The notes beneath the pieces were generated by a model. The model saw only the letters and a list, made by a program, of their open reading frames with translations. It had not been told where the DNA came from and ran no database searches. A program made the translations under genes and the position numbers. This document shows, piece by piece, positions 55,173-64,000 of a DNA stretch of 64,000 nucleotides. The DNA lies in the NCBI GenBank assembly GCA_016702705.1, contig JADJDM010000012.1, forward strand, positions 1-64,000, given 5' to 3'. This DNA is from Bacteroidota bacterium (GTDB taxonomy: Bacteria > Bacteroidota > Bacteroidia > B-17B0 > Aurantibacillaceae). Each line of letters begins with the position of its first letter. Position 1 is the stretch's first letter.

Positions 55173-57480
55173 ATGTCAAAACCCGAAAACAGCCCTCAAA
55201 AAGCAGGGCTTAATCAACAAAAAATAAATAAATACAAAAAAATAATCTGGGCATTATTACTGGTGCCTGTATTTATTTTTCTTTTAGTGTTTTTCTTAAC
55301 TGCATTAAATGTATTTGGAGACCTTCCAAATGTGGCAGAATTACAAAATCCTAAAAGCAATTTAGCTACTGTTATTTATAGTGGTGATGGCAAAACCTTA
55401 GGTAAATATTATAAAGAAAACAGAACAAATGTAAAATACAAAGAGCTGAGCCCTTTTATGGTAAAAGCTTTGATTGCTACTGAAGATGCGCGTTTTCATG
55501 AACATAGTGGTGTAGATTTAAAAGCTTTATTTCGTTCGGTTTCAGGTTTAGTAAGCGGAAGTTCAAGCAGTGGTGGTGGAAGTACACTTACACAGCAATT
55601 AGCTAAAATGCAGTTCCCACGTGAAAAAATGAGTAAGATGGAGTTTTTTGTAAGAAAACTAAAAGAGTGGATTATTGCTATTCAATTAGAAAAACTTTAC
55701 ACTAAGGATGAAATCTTAACTATGTATTTAAATAAGTTTGATTTCTTAAATCAAGCAGTAGGTATAAAATCAGCGGCGCAAATTTATTTCAATACCACAC
55801 CCGATAGTTTAAAATTAGAAGAAGCTGCAATGCTTGTTGGAATGGCAAAAAATCCTTCTTTATTTAATCCTGTTAACCCTAAACGTTACGAGGCAACGCA
55901 ACAAAGAAGAAATGTGGTAATGAACCAAATGGTGAAATATGGTTATTTATCACAACCTGAATACGATTCATTAAAAAAATACCAATAGCTCTTCACTTTA
56001 TGCCTGAAGATCATAACGAAGGTTTAGCTCCTTATTTTAGAGAGTATTTACGTTCAACATTTTTAAAAGAGTGGTGTAAAACGCATATTAACCCTGAAAC
56101 AAATAAACCTTACAATATATATCAAGATGGTTTAAAGATTTACACTACCATCGATTCGCGTATGCAACAATATGGTGAAGAGGCTGTAGATGAACACATG
56201 CATGCTTTGCAGGATTTATTTAATAAAGATTGTAAGAAAAAGAAAAACGCTCCTTTTGCTTGGAACGTGAATCAAAAAGAAATTGAAAGCATCATGAACT
56301 CTGCAATGAAACGCAGCGAGCGTTGGAGAAACATGAAAGAAGATGGATTAAGCGAAGACAAAATAAAAGCAGCTTTTCAAGTTCCGATTAGAATGAGAGT
56401 TTATAGTAATCGAGGAGATATTGACACTACGCTTTCTCCTTATGATTCGATACGTTATTATAAAAGTTTTTTACAAACTGGATTTATGGCAATGGAGCCA
56501 GAAACAGGATACATCAAGGCTTGGGTGGGTGGTATCGACCATAAACATTTTAAATACGATCACGTAAACAAAAACGCAAAACGACAAGTGGGTTCAACAT
56601 TTAAACCATTTGTTTATGCATTAGCAATTCAAGAAGGTTCATCACCTTGCGAACAAATTCCGAATGTGCGTACCTGTATTCCAACAGGAGAAGGGCAACC
56701 AGATTGGTGTCCGGATAACTCGGATGGAAGTAAAGGAACAGGAAAAACGTTACATTAAAAACAGCTTTAGCATTGTCTATAAATTATGTAACTGCGGCAT
56801 TAATGAAACGTTACGGACCACAAGCAGTTGTTGACTTAGTAAAACGCATGGGTGTTACAACAAAAATAGACCCTGTACCTTCTATTTGTTTAGGAACTGC
56901 AGATATTTCTGTATTAGAAATGGTTGGAGCAAATAGCACTTTTGCAAACAGAGGAAGATGGATGGAACCTATTTTTGTTACACGTATTGAAGATAGAAAT
57001 GGAAAAGTATTAGAAGAGTTTGTTCCAAAAAGCGAAGAGGTGTTTAGCGAAGAAAAAGCTTATGTAATGACACAATTGATGCAAGGTGTTGTACAAATGG
57101 GAACAGGCTCTCGCTTACGTGGTCCAAAATATAAATTAACCAATCCAATCGCAGGTAAAACAGGTACAACACAAAACAATGCCGATGGTTGGTTTATGGG
57201 CTTGACTCCTGATTTAGTTGGTGGATGTTGGGTTGGTGGTGAAGATAGAAGTGTGCATTTTAACTCAACGGTTGAAGGACAAGGAGCGAGTATGGCTTTA
57301 CCAATTTGGGGTAAATTTTTCCAAAAGGTGTATGCAGATAAAACATTAAAAATTTCGAAGGGAGATTTCTATCGCCCGCCAATTATGAATGAGGTGGAAT
57401 TAGATTGCTCAAAATACGATGATGAAACTCAAAACGTTTTTGATGAAGGCGATATAAACAAAGATCCTTTTGATTTGTAA
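55173..57480 (+). CDS. class A penicillin-binding protein (two frameshifts)
   Basis: This PBP1A-type peptidoglycan glycosyltransferase/transpeptidase is about 769 residues after repair. There is a short cytoplasmic start and one membrane anchor (IIWALLLVPVFIFLLVFFL). The GT51 domain has EDARFHEHSGVDLKALFR and GGGSTLTQQLAKMQF. The transpeptidase has the active-site STFK in KRQVGSTFKPFVYALA, the SIN motif in SINYVTAALMKRYG and KTGTT in AGKTGTTQNNADGWF. Two single-base deletions split it: near 55984 (restored as KKYQIALHFMPEDHNEG) and near 56752 (restored as GKTLTLKTALALSINYV). The rest is clean, so assembly errors are likely. Confidence 0.92.
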
Positions 57481-57486
57481 TTATCA

Positions 57487-58140
57487 TTGAAAACAGCAAT
57501 TGTTATAGGAAGTACAGGTTTAACAGGTGGTTATTTACTAGCTGAATTAGCTGCTAATCCTACTTATTCAAAAATTATTGTTTTGGTAAGAAAAGCTTCG
57601 CAACAAAACAATCCTAAAATTGAAGAACTCGTTGTTGACTTTAATAAACTAAGCGATTTTAAAAATAAAATTATTGGCGATGATGTGTATTGCACCATTG
57701 GTACAACAATAAAAAAAGCAGGAAGCCAAGAAGCCTTTTCAAAAGTTGATTTAGAATATCCCTTAAGCATTGCTAAGGTAGCGAAAGAGAATGGCGCTAA
57801 GCATTTTCTGCTTATGTCATCACTTGGCGCTAATGCAGCTTCAGGCAATTTCTATTTAAAAACCAAAGGCACTTTAGAAAACAACTTGCGCGATTTAAAT
57901 TTCGATTCACTTTCAATTTTCCGTCCTTCCATTTTATTAGGTCCACGCAGCGAGTTTAGATTAGGAGAAAAAATCGGAATCTTTTTTATGCGTTTGTTTT
58001 CATTTTTACTTTTAGGAAGTTTAAAAAAGTACCGTCCTATACATGTGAAACAAGTAGCGCATGCTATGGTTAAGGCTGGGCAAGATGGAGAAAAAGGTGT
58101 TAGGGTTTGGGAATCGGATGGGATTCGGGGATTTAATTAA
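57487..58140 (+). CDS. NAD(P)-binding oxidoreductase, atypical SDR
   Basis: The 217-residue protein has an N-terminal Rossmann motif AIVIGSTGLTGGYLLAEL, then VYCTIGTTIKKAGSQEAF, HFLLMSSLGANAASGNFY and the lysine in YLKTKGTLENNLR, with the later FRPSILLGPRSE. This is the NmrA/HTATIP2-like group of short-chain dehydrogenase relatives. The only visible start is TTG at 57487, six bases after the PBP stop. Substrate unknown. Confidence 0.82.
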   Translation: MKTAIVIGSTGLTGGYLLAELAANPTYSKIIVLVRKASQQNNPKIEELVVDFNKLSDFKNKIIGDDVYCTIGTTIKKAGSQEAFSKVDLEYPLSIAKVAKENGAKHFLLMSSLGANAASGNFYLKTKGTLENNLRDLNFDSLSIFRPSILLGPRSEFRLGEKIGIFFMRLFSFLLLGSLKKYRPIHVKQVAHAMVKAGQDGEKGVRVWESDGIRGFN

Positions 58141-58217
58141 TGTTTAAAAGCTGGCGCCGTTTTTTTCTTTACTAAATTAAATATTTGAGACCTTGTTGTT
58201 GTTAGCCGCTGAGCAAT

Positions 58218-59009
58218 CTATTGCTTTTGCATGTCTGTATATATTGCGCAGTTAGGTAGTAGTTCTTTTAGTTCGTCTATTTGATTTTTGTTTAAGGAGT
58301 TTTCATCAAGTATTAATTCCGTCAATCCTTTACAATTAGATATATTATCGTCAAAGGAACTAATTTGATTCCTCATAAAAGATAACTTATTGAGATTTGA
58401 GAGCGAGCCAATCTCTTTTGGAATTGTTTTTAAATTATTCCCATCACATTGTAGGTATGATAAATTCTTTAAATCGGAAATACTTGCAGGTAAAGAGTTT
58501 ATCCCGTTAAATGAAATATATAGTTCTTTAAGGTTTGTAAGGTTACCTATTTCATTTGGAAGTTTAGTTATTGAATTCCCCCAACAATCAAACATTCTCA
58601 ATTCTATTAATTGTCCAATAGACGCAGGAAGCTCTTTAATTTGGTTTTGTCGAATGTCTAAGATTTTCAGTTTTTCTAATTCGGAAATACGGTTTGAGAT
58701 GGATGTTAAACTGCATCCCGATAATTCAAGTTTTTCGAGATTTTTTAATTTGAAAATTGAATTGGGGAAGGAATCTAATTGCTTGAAAGATAAGTTAAGA
58801 TGCTTAACCTTGTCAGCATATTTTAATGCAGTGTCTAGGTTCATGTATATTTCGTCTGGTTTATTAAAAAGACTTGAAATTCCCGAGTCAGTATCTTCAG
58901 TTCCATTTTCGGGTCCCTCAATCATAGGGCTAGATGGCCCACATGAAACAAGAGCGCATAAAGAAAGAATAGCTATTAATGTTTTTTTCATAATTGTCTT
59001 GCTTTTCAA
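58218..59009 (-). CDS. leucine-rich repeat lipoprotein
   Basis: The product is 263 residues. The lipobox LVSC (ALVSCGPSSP) follows a short signal peptide; the start may be MKKTLIAILS at 58991. An acidic, Ser-rich linker (GPENGTEDTDSGISS) leads to about seven LRR units of the LxxLxLxxNxI type (LEKLKILDIRQNQIKELPAS, LTNLKELYISFNGINSLPAS). A lipid-anchored, surface or periplasmic binding protein is inferred. It is transcribed alone, downstream of the mreB terminator. Confidence 0.85.
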   Translation of the reverse strand: MKSKTIMKKTLIAILSLCALVSCGPSSPMIEGPENGTEDTDSGISSLFNKPDEIYMNLDTALKYADKVKHLNLSFKQLDSFPNSIFKLKNLEKLELSGCSLTSISNRISELEKLKILDIRQNQIKELPASIGQLIELRMFDCWGNSITKLPNEIGNLTNLKELYISFNGINSLPASISDLKNLSYLQCDGNNLKTIPKEIGSLSNLNKLSFMRNQISSFDDNISNCKGLTELILDENSLNKNQIDELKELLPNCAIYTDMQKQ

Positions 59010-59110
59010 CTACCTAATGGCTAAGCGCACCTTTATATTACTTGTAACTAAACTAATTGTAACCGCCTACAGCAATTAACTCAATCAAATATAATAAAAA
59101 CATCCTAAAC

Positions 59111-59133
59111 AAAAAACCGCCTTTCGGCGGTTT
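59111..59133 (-). terminator. Rho-independent terminator of mreB
   Basis: On the minus strand AAACCGCC-GAAA-GGCGGTTT is a perfect 8-bp stem with a GAAA tetraloop, followed by TTTT-G-TTT. It lies four bases after the mreB stop. Confidence 0.9.
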
Positions 59134-59136
59134 CGT

Positions 59137-60159
59137 TTACTTTATCAAGAACGGGAACTTATTAATATTCTTCAATGCGATACCAGTACCGCGGGCTACA
59201 GCACGAAGTGGATCTTCGGCAATGTGAACGGGTAATTTTGTTTTCATGGAGATACGTTTGTCTAATCCTCGTAACATTGAACCACCACCTGCTAAATAAA
59301 TTCCTGTACGGAAAATATCTGCAGATAATTCTGGCGGTGTCATCTCTAATGCATTTAAAATCGCTTCTTCAATTTTAGCAATCGATTTATCTAAAGCATG
59401 TGCAATTTCCACATACGATACATGAATTTCTTTTGGAATACCTGTCATTAAATCTCTTCCATGCACTGCATAATCTGGCGGTGGATTCTCTAACTCAGTT
59501 AAAGCTGCACCTACTTCAATTTTTACACGCTCAGCTGAACGCTCACCAATTAATATATTATGTTGACGACGCATGTACTCTTCAATATTTGCTGTAAAAT
59601 CATCACCCGCAATACGAATTGATTTATCACAAACGATACCACCTAAAGCAATAACGGCAATTTCAGAAGTACCACCTCCAATATCAATAATCATATTTCC
59701 CATTGGCTCTTCTACATCTATTCCCATACCAATAGCAGCAGCCATTGGTTCATGAATCATATAAACTTCTTTTGCACCAGCATGCTCAGCGCTATCACGT
59801 ACCGCACGTTTCTCTACCTCAGTAATACCAGATGGAATACAAATTACCATACGTAATGATGGTTGAAAAACACGCTTACCAGGATTGATCATTTTAATCA
59901 TCCCTTTAATCATCTCTTCAGCTGCCTGGAAATCCGCAATCACTCCATCTTTCAAAGGACGAATGGTTTTTATATTCTCATGCGTTTTACCATGCATTTG
60001 CTGCGCTTGTTTACCAACGGCAATAATTTTACCAGTTGAACGATCTACAGCAACAATTGAAGGTTCATCCACAACCACTTTGTCGTTATGAATAACGATT
60101 GTGTTTGCTGTACCTAAGTCAATTGCAATCTCTTGTGTGAGGAAATCAAAAAATCCCAT
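59137..60159 (-). CDS. mreB: rod shape-determining protein MreB
   Basis: This actin-like filament protein positions elongation-phase wall synthesis. The 340-residue sequence has the phosphate-1 motif AIDLGTANTIV, IHEPMAAAIGMGIDVEEP, phosphate-2 IIDIGGGTSEIAVIALGG and the adenosine motif YLAGGGSMLRGLDKRI. It is 17 bases after purH on the same strand, an arrangement usual in Bacteroidota. The strong terminator follows at once, so mreC and mreD are not in this operon. Confidence 0.95.
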   Translation of the reverse strand: MGFFDFLTQEIAIDLGTANTIVIHNDKVVVDEPSIVAVDRSTGKIIAVGKQAQQMHGKTHENIKTIRPLKDGVIADFQAAEEMIKGMIKMINPGKRVFQPSLRMVICIPSGITEVEKRAVRDSAEHAGAKEVYMIHEPMAAAIGMGIDVEEPMGNMIIDIGGGTSEIAVIALGGIVCDKSIRIAGDDFTANIEEYMRRQHNILIGERSAERVKIEVGAALTELENPPPDYAVHGRDLMTGIPKEIHVSYVEIAHALDKSIAKIEEAILNALEMTPPELSADIFRTGIYLAGGGSMLRGLDKRISMKTKLPVHIAEDPLRAVARGTGIALKNINKFPFLIK

Positions 60160-60176
60160 GTTATTATTATAATTTA

Positions 60177-61713
60177 TTAATGTTTAAAATGTCTTGTACC
60201 TGTAAATACCATTGATACTTTATGTGCATTGCAATACTCAATACTATCTTTATCTTTTATTGAACCACCTGGTTGAATAACCGCAGTGATACCTGCTTTA
60301 TCTGCCAACTCTACGCAATCAGGGAAAGGAAAAAATGCATCACTTGCCATAACAGCTCCTTTTAAATCGAAACCGAAATTTTTTGCTTTTTCAACTGCCT
60401 GTTTTAATGCATCCACACGAGATGTTTGCCCCGTTCCACTTGCAATTAACGTATTGTCTTTTACAAAAACAATGGTGTTTGATTTTGTGTGTTTCACTAA
60501 TTTATTAGCAAACAATAAATCGTTTATTTCAGAAGCTGTTGGTGCGGTTTCGGTAACAACAGTTAAATCTGTTGCTGTTTCTGATTTTGCATCTTTACTT
60601 TGCTCAATAACACCATTTAGTAATGTGCGGTGCAAAGTGTTTGGTAAAGCTGTGTGCTTTTGAATTAATATAATACGATTTACTTTTGATTTCAAAATCG
60701 CTAATGCATCCTCATCATAAGCTGGTGCAATAATTACTTCGAAAAATAATTTGTTTATTTCTTCAGCAGTAGCTTTATCAATTTTAGCATTGCTAATTAA
60801 AATTCCACCAAATGCAGAAGTTGGGTCGCAAGCCAACGCTACGTTCCAAGCTTCTAATACTGTTGGGCGACTAGCAACTCCACAAGCATTATTATGTTTT
60901 AAAATAGCGAAGGTTGTTTCTTTAAAATCTGCTATCAAAGCAACAGCAGCATCCACATCTAATAAGTTGTTGTACGAAAGTTCTTTTCCGTGAAGCTTAT
61001 CAAACAAATCATTCATTTTACCAAAGAACATTCCTTTTTGGTGAGGATTTTCTCCGTAACGCAAAGGATAACTTTCACTCTCTGCAATTCTGAGCAAAGG
61101 CAATTGTTCTGTTTGATTAAAATAATTAAAAATAGCTGTATCGTAATGCGAACTCATTGCAAATGCTTTTGCAGCAAAATGTTTGCGGTCGCTAATATCG
61201 GACGAACCATTTTTTCTTTCTAAGTAAACTTAGTAATGAAGAATAATCGTTACGAGAAGAAACGATGATAACATCATTAAAGTTTTTTGCAGCAGCGCGA
61301 ATTAAAGAAATTCCACCGATATCAATTTTCTCAATAATATCTTCTTCAGATGCACCTTTAGAAACTGTTTCTTCAAAAGGATATAAATCAACAATAACTA
61401 AATCAATGTTTGGAATTTCATGTTGCTCCATTTGTGCAACATCGCTTTGCAATTCGCGACGGCCTAAAATGCCACCGAAAATTTTTGGATGTAATGTTTT
61501 AACTCTTCCTCCTAGTATTTCTGGAAAAGAAGTTAGGCTTTCAACTGCAACAACAGGAATATTTAATTTTTCAATAAATGTTTGGGTTCCACCTGTGCTG
61601 TATAAAACAACACCAAGGTCGTGTAATTTTTTAATTACAGGTTCAAGGTTATCTTTATAGAAAACCGAAACTAAAGCGGATTTTATTTTCTTTGAATGAG
61701 CCATATTTTCCAT
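60177..61713 (-). CDS. purH: bifunctional AICAR transformylase/IMP cyclohydrolase (one frameshift)
   Basis: PurH performs the last two steps of IMP synthesis. The IMP cyclohydrolase part has SALVSVFYKDN, LYSTGGTQTFIE, GRVKTLHPKIFGGIL and DLVIVDLYPFEETV. The AICAR part has LRYGENPHQKGMFFG, LDVDAAVALIADF, ILKHNNACGVA, ASDAFFPFPDCVE and IQPGGSIKDKDSIEYC. A run of six T on the plus strand (61210-61215) should be five; corrected, RKKNGSSDISDRKHFAAKAF joins the halves. The start is the ATG at 61713 (MENMAHSKK) or 61704. About 510 residues. Confidence 0.93.
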
Positions 61714-61716
61714 GTG

Positions 61717-61724
61717 CAAAATTA
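61717..61724 (-). promoter_or_regulatory. -7 box TAATTTTG of purH-mreB
   Basis: TAATTTTG on the minus strand ends three bases before the ATG at 61713 and 12 before the ATG at 61704. The 61704 start may be the one used, with a very short leader. The remainder of the gap to 61967 holds no gene that I can see. Confidence 0.45.
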
Positions 61725-61967
61725 ACCAAATAAAGCAGTGTAAAGCCCGTGTTATCTAATTGTTGAAAAAACCCTGAGATTGTTTAAAACGTTGGTTTTG
61801 GGCTTTTGTGAATTATAGTTTTTAAATCAAAATAGGTGTTACAAAACGTATAATTTTCATTGCAAATTTACCTTCTTCAAGTAAATTAGAGTTGCACAGA
61901 ATTTGAATGTGCGTGGATCTTACATTAGAGTAATAAATAATGTATTTAAATAATTGATTTCTTTTCC

Positions 61968-61975
61968 TACTTTTG
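61968..61975 (+). promoter_or_regulatory. -7 box TACTTTTG of the GAF-domain reductase
   Basis: TACTTTTG fits the consensus fully and ends five bases before the ATG at 61981. This argues against the longer in-frame start at 61954. Confidence 0.5.
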
Positions 61976-61980
61976 CATAC

Positions 61981-62463
61981 ATGGCAGAAGAATTAGCAAT
62001 ACAAGGTGAAACTAAAAACGACAAGTACTTGTCGCTTATGCCGCAAATAAAGGCACTTACAGAAGGTGAGCAAGATTTGATTGCAAATCTTTCAAATATT
62101 AGTTCGGCTATTAAATATGGAATGAACTTTTTTTGGGTTGGTTTTTATTTGGTAAAAGCTGATGAATTGGTACTTGGTCCTTTTCAAGGAAGCATTGCTT
62201 GTACCCGAATTAAGCTTGGAAAAGGCGTTTGCGGTAAAAGTTGGGAGTCACAAAAAATCATAATTGTGGATGATGTTGACCAATTTCCAGGGCACATTGC
62301 TTGCAGTTCTGCTTCCAAATCAGAAATTGTTGTCCCTATTTTTAATTCGAAAAATGAAGTTGTTGCGGTGTTAGATGTGGATGATGATAAGTATGCTACC
62401 TTCGATACCACCGACCAAGTTCACTTAGAAGAATTATGCAAACGAATAGGTTCTTGGTTTTAA
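61981..62463 (+). CDS. msrC: free methionine-R-sulfoxide reductase, GAF domain
   Basis: The 160-residue GAF protein resembles E. coli MsrC (YebR, fRMsr), which reduces free methionine-R-sulfoxide with thioredoxin. The three redox cysteines are at 74, 84 and 108 (GSIACTRIKLGKGVCGKSW and GHIACSSASKSEIVVPIF), with the FFWVGFYLV and VAVLDVDDDKYATFD segments. I use the ATG at 61981 because a promoter box lies between it and the upstream alternative. The next gene begins one base after the stop. Confidence 0.9.
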   Translation: MAEELAIQGETKNDKYLSLMPQIKALTEGEQDLIANLSNISSAIKYGMNFFWVGFYLVKADELVLGPFQGSIACTRIKLGKGVCGKSWESQKIIIVDDVDQFPGHIACSSASKSEIVVPIFNSKNEVVAVLDVDDDKYATFDTTDQVHLEELCKRIGSWF

Positions 62464-62464
62464 C

Positions 62465-64000
62465 ATGAGAAAATCAGTACACCTATATATATATGTATGC
62501 ATAATTGCGCTTTTAAGTTCATGCGCGCAAGTTGTTCCATTAACAGGTGGCGATAAAGATCAACAGCCTCCCAAATTAGTAGAAGCTATTCCGGCAAATC
62601 AAACTTTAAACTTTACAGGAAACAAGGTTGTTTTAAAATTTGATGAATATGTTCAGTTGAAAGATATATTCAATCAATTAATCATTACTCCCCAACTTAA
62701 TGAACAACCAGAAATAACTGCAAAAGGAAAAAGCATCGAAATTCAATTTAAAGAGCCTCTTAAAAAAGAAACTACTTATAAAGTATATTTTGGAAATGCC
62801 ATTGCGGATATTACCGAAGGAAATATATTAAGTGACTTTGAATACGTATTAAGTACGGGGCCAAGTATTGATACATTAAAACTAACAGGAAAAGCAATTG
62901 ATGCTTTTACATTAAAGGACTTAAAAGATATTACTATTGGTTTGTATCAAGATACCAATGATAGTATCATAGTAAAATCGAAGCCTGATTATATTGCCAA
63001 AACAAAATCTGACGGTACATATATAATAAGTAATATAAAAAGCGGGGCATATAAAGCAATTGCAATTGCGGATAATAACAAGAACTACTTGTATGATGCA
63101 GGAGAATTAATTGGATTTTCGGATAACGACCTAGTATTAGATGTAAATAAGAATATCGACTTTAATTTATTTAAAGAAGACCCAAAAAAGATATTCATTA
63201 AAAAAGCAGAGCATACCGCTCCAGAAAAAGTGCTTTTAGTTTTAAATGGTAAAAATTCAAAGCTTAACACTATTTCAATTAAAAACACAAAAGGAGAATC
63301 GATAAACGACTATTTGTTAAAATCGAATCGTAATTCGGATAGTTTGCATATTTATTTCAAAAACATTCCTTCGGATAGCATATATGTATATATGAATGAA
63401 AATGTGGATGGAACACTTATTACTTTTCAATCGAAAGAACAATTAGAAAAGCAATTTGAACGTAAACGTTATCCTCTAGAATTAAAAACACTAAACGCAA
63501 CAAACGGCAGCCTTCCTGTACATGCCCCGCTTGTGTTGCGCAGCAGCTTCTTGATAGGCAACTATGATATAACAAAAACAATACTAGTTGAAAACGGAAA
63601 AGAGATTGGTAGTATTATAGAAAATGAATTTGTTGTGAAAGGTGATAGTATATATATAACTAAAAAGTGGAAAGAAGACAGTGAATATAAATTACAATTG
63701 TTACCCGGAACAATAAAAGATAATTACAATAGAACGAATGATACACTCAATATTTCATTTAAAACAAATAGTAAAAGTGATTATGGGACATTAATTCTTA
63801 AACATTCATTCACTTACCCCAATTTAATAGTTCAATTATATAATTCGAGTTCAAATTGTGCTTATGAGAAAATAATAAGTGATAAAAGTGGTAATGAAAT
63901 CATTTTTACTAACCTATTACCTGATACATATAAAATTAAGTTCATTGTAGACACCAATGATAACAAGTGTTTCAACGGTGGTGATTATTTTAATAAACAA
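62465..64000 (+). CDS. Ig-like domain lipoprotein, 3' end outside window
   Basis: An open frame runs uninterrupted from the ATG at 62465 to the window edge, at least 512 codons. The signal peptide ends ALLSSCAQ, a good lipobox. Then GGDKDQQPPKLVEAIPANQT leads into an SbsA/Big_5-type Ig-like domain (VLKFDEYVQLKDIFNQLIITP, KEPLKKETTYKVYFGNAIAD). Later segments repeat beta-sandwich patterns. These proteins are common envelope lipoproteins in Bacteroidota, with unknown role. It follows msrC by one base and is probably co-transcribed with it. Confidence 0.85.
   Translation, partial: MRKSVHLYIYVCIIALLSSCAQVVPLTGGDKDQQPPKLVEAIPANQTLNFTGNKVVLKFDEYVQLKDIFNQLIITPQLNEQPEITAKGKSIEIQFKEPLKKETTYKVYFGNAIADITEGNILSDFEYVLSTGPSIDTLKLTGKAIDAFTLKDLKDITIGLYQDTNDSIIVKSKPDYIAKTKSDGTYIISNIKSGAYKAIAIADNNKNYLYDAGELIGFSDNDLVLDVNKNIDFNLFKEDPKKIFIKKAEHTAPEKVLLVLNGKNSKLNTISIKNTKGESINDYLLKSNRNSDSLHIYFKNIPSDSIYVYMNENVDGTLITFQSKEQLEKQFERKRYPLELKTLNATNGSLPVHAPLVLRSSFLIGNYDITKTILVENGKEIGSIIENEFVVKGDSIYITKKWKEDSEYKLQLLPGTIKDNYNRTNDTLNISFKTNSKSDYGTLILKHSFTYPNLIVQLYNSSSNCAYEKIISDKSGNEIIFTNLLPDTYKIKFIVDTNDNKCFNGGDYFNKQ

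Noticed and set aside
56000..56758. Three separate genes in the class A PBP region
   Set aside because: GT51, STFK, SIN and KTG motifs fall in the right order over the three pieces, and one-base corrections join them without extra sequence.
62488..62500. Short TA-rich repeats (tatatatatatg) at the start of the last lipoprotein gene and at 63380-63400
   Set aside because: They encode Tyr/Ile/Met residues in an open frame and are too short to be a meaningful microsatellite.
1..64000. CRISPR array, tRNA/rRNA gene, transposase, integrase or phage genes
   Set aside because: None was recognised on reading: no regularly spaced repeats, no GC-rich cloverleaf-like segments, no mobile-element protein motifs.

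Overview
The window is a gene-dense piece of chromosome from a low-GC (by eye about one third G+C) member of the Bacteroidota. The lineage call rests on several markers: a fused LpxC-FabZ, a fused CcoN-CcoO cbb3 oxidase subunit, a type IX secretion (T9SS) cargo protein with the C-terminal sorting domain, DUF4271 and DUF5686 proteins, a long-form IspG, and repeated -7 promoter boxes of the TAnnTTTG type. The genus cannot be named from this sequence. No tRNA, rRNA, CRISPR array, insertion sequence or phage gene was seen.

Layout. 0-1.7 kb: two frameshifted hypothetical genes. 1.7-4.5 kb: a membrane pyrophosphatase with a fused C-terminal YceI domain. 4.8-12.3 kb: a GT39-type glycosyltransferase, dxr (broken), a rhodanese, an ABC exporter, a decayed secreted-protein gene and an MFS transporter. 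12.4-14.6 kb: radC, a MerR regulator, a membrane protein and upp. 15.2-19.1 kb: the lipid A operon lpxD, lpxC-fabZ, lpxA plus an ABC ATPase. 19.1-21.5 kb: rnpA, hemD (with a Lys/Ala-rich leader region) and a DUF4271 protein. 21.7-36.2 kb: a T9SS cargo protein, cysteine desulfurase, DUF5686 outer-membrane protein, AhpD-like protein, tatC, a double thioredoxin, threonine aldolase, a double amidohydrolase, a HEPN-like protein and ispG. 36.2-38.5 kb: tspO and a LytS/LytTR two-component pair. 38.5-50.0 kb: a one-strand microaerobic block, namely copper ATPase ccoI, ccoS, ccoNO, ccoQ, ccoP, ccoG, fixH, a TauE-like protein, a PLP decarboxylase and hemN. CRP/FNR-type inverted repeats lie in front of ccoI and ccoS. 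50.2-58.1 kb: a secreted TPR-CHAT protein, a second cysteine desulfurase joined abruptly to a PGI/PMI isomerase, a class A penicillin-binding protein and an NAD(P)-binding oxidoreductase. 58.2-64 kb: an LRR lipoprotein, mreB, purH, a free-methionine sulfoxide reductase and an Ig-like lipoprotein running off the end.

Quality of the sequence. At least fifteen otherwise well-conserved genes carry one- or two-base frameshifts, mostly in homopolymers. They include dxr, lpxC-fabZ, hemD, purH, the class A PBP, ccoG and fixH. Both insertions and deletions occur, and the reading frame after each is clean. Because several of these genes are normally essential, I read most of them as residual indel errors of the assembly. 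Such genes are given as one spanning entry, with the break described.

Most interesting biology: the pyrophosphatase-YceI fusion; the HemD protein with an obligatory Lys/Ala-rich N-terminus; the paired TGA-N6-TCA operators that fall near -41 and -63 of the predicted ccoI start; the recurrent placement of -7 boxes only 3-6 bases before start codons, suggesting leaderless mRNAs; a zinc-ribbon/HEPN protein; and the junction that truncates two convergent genes at about 54.12 kb.
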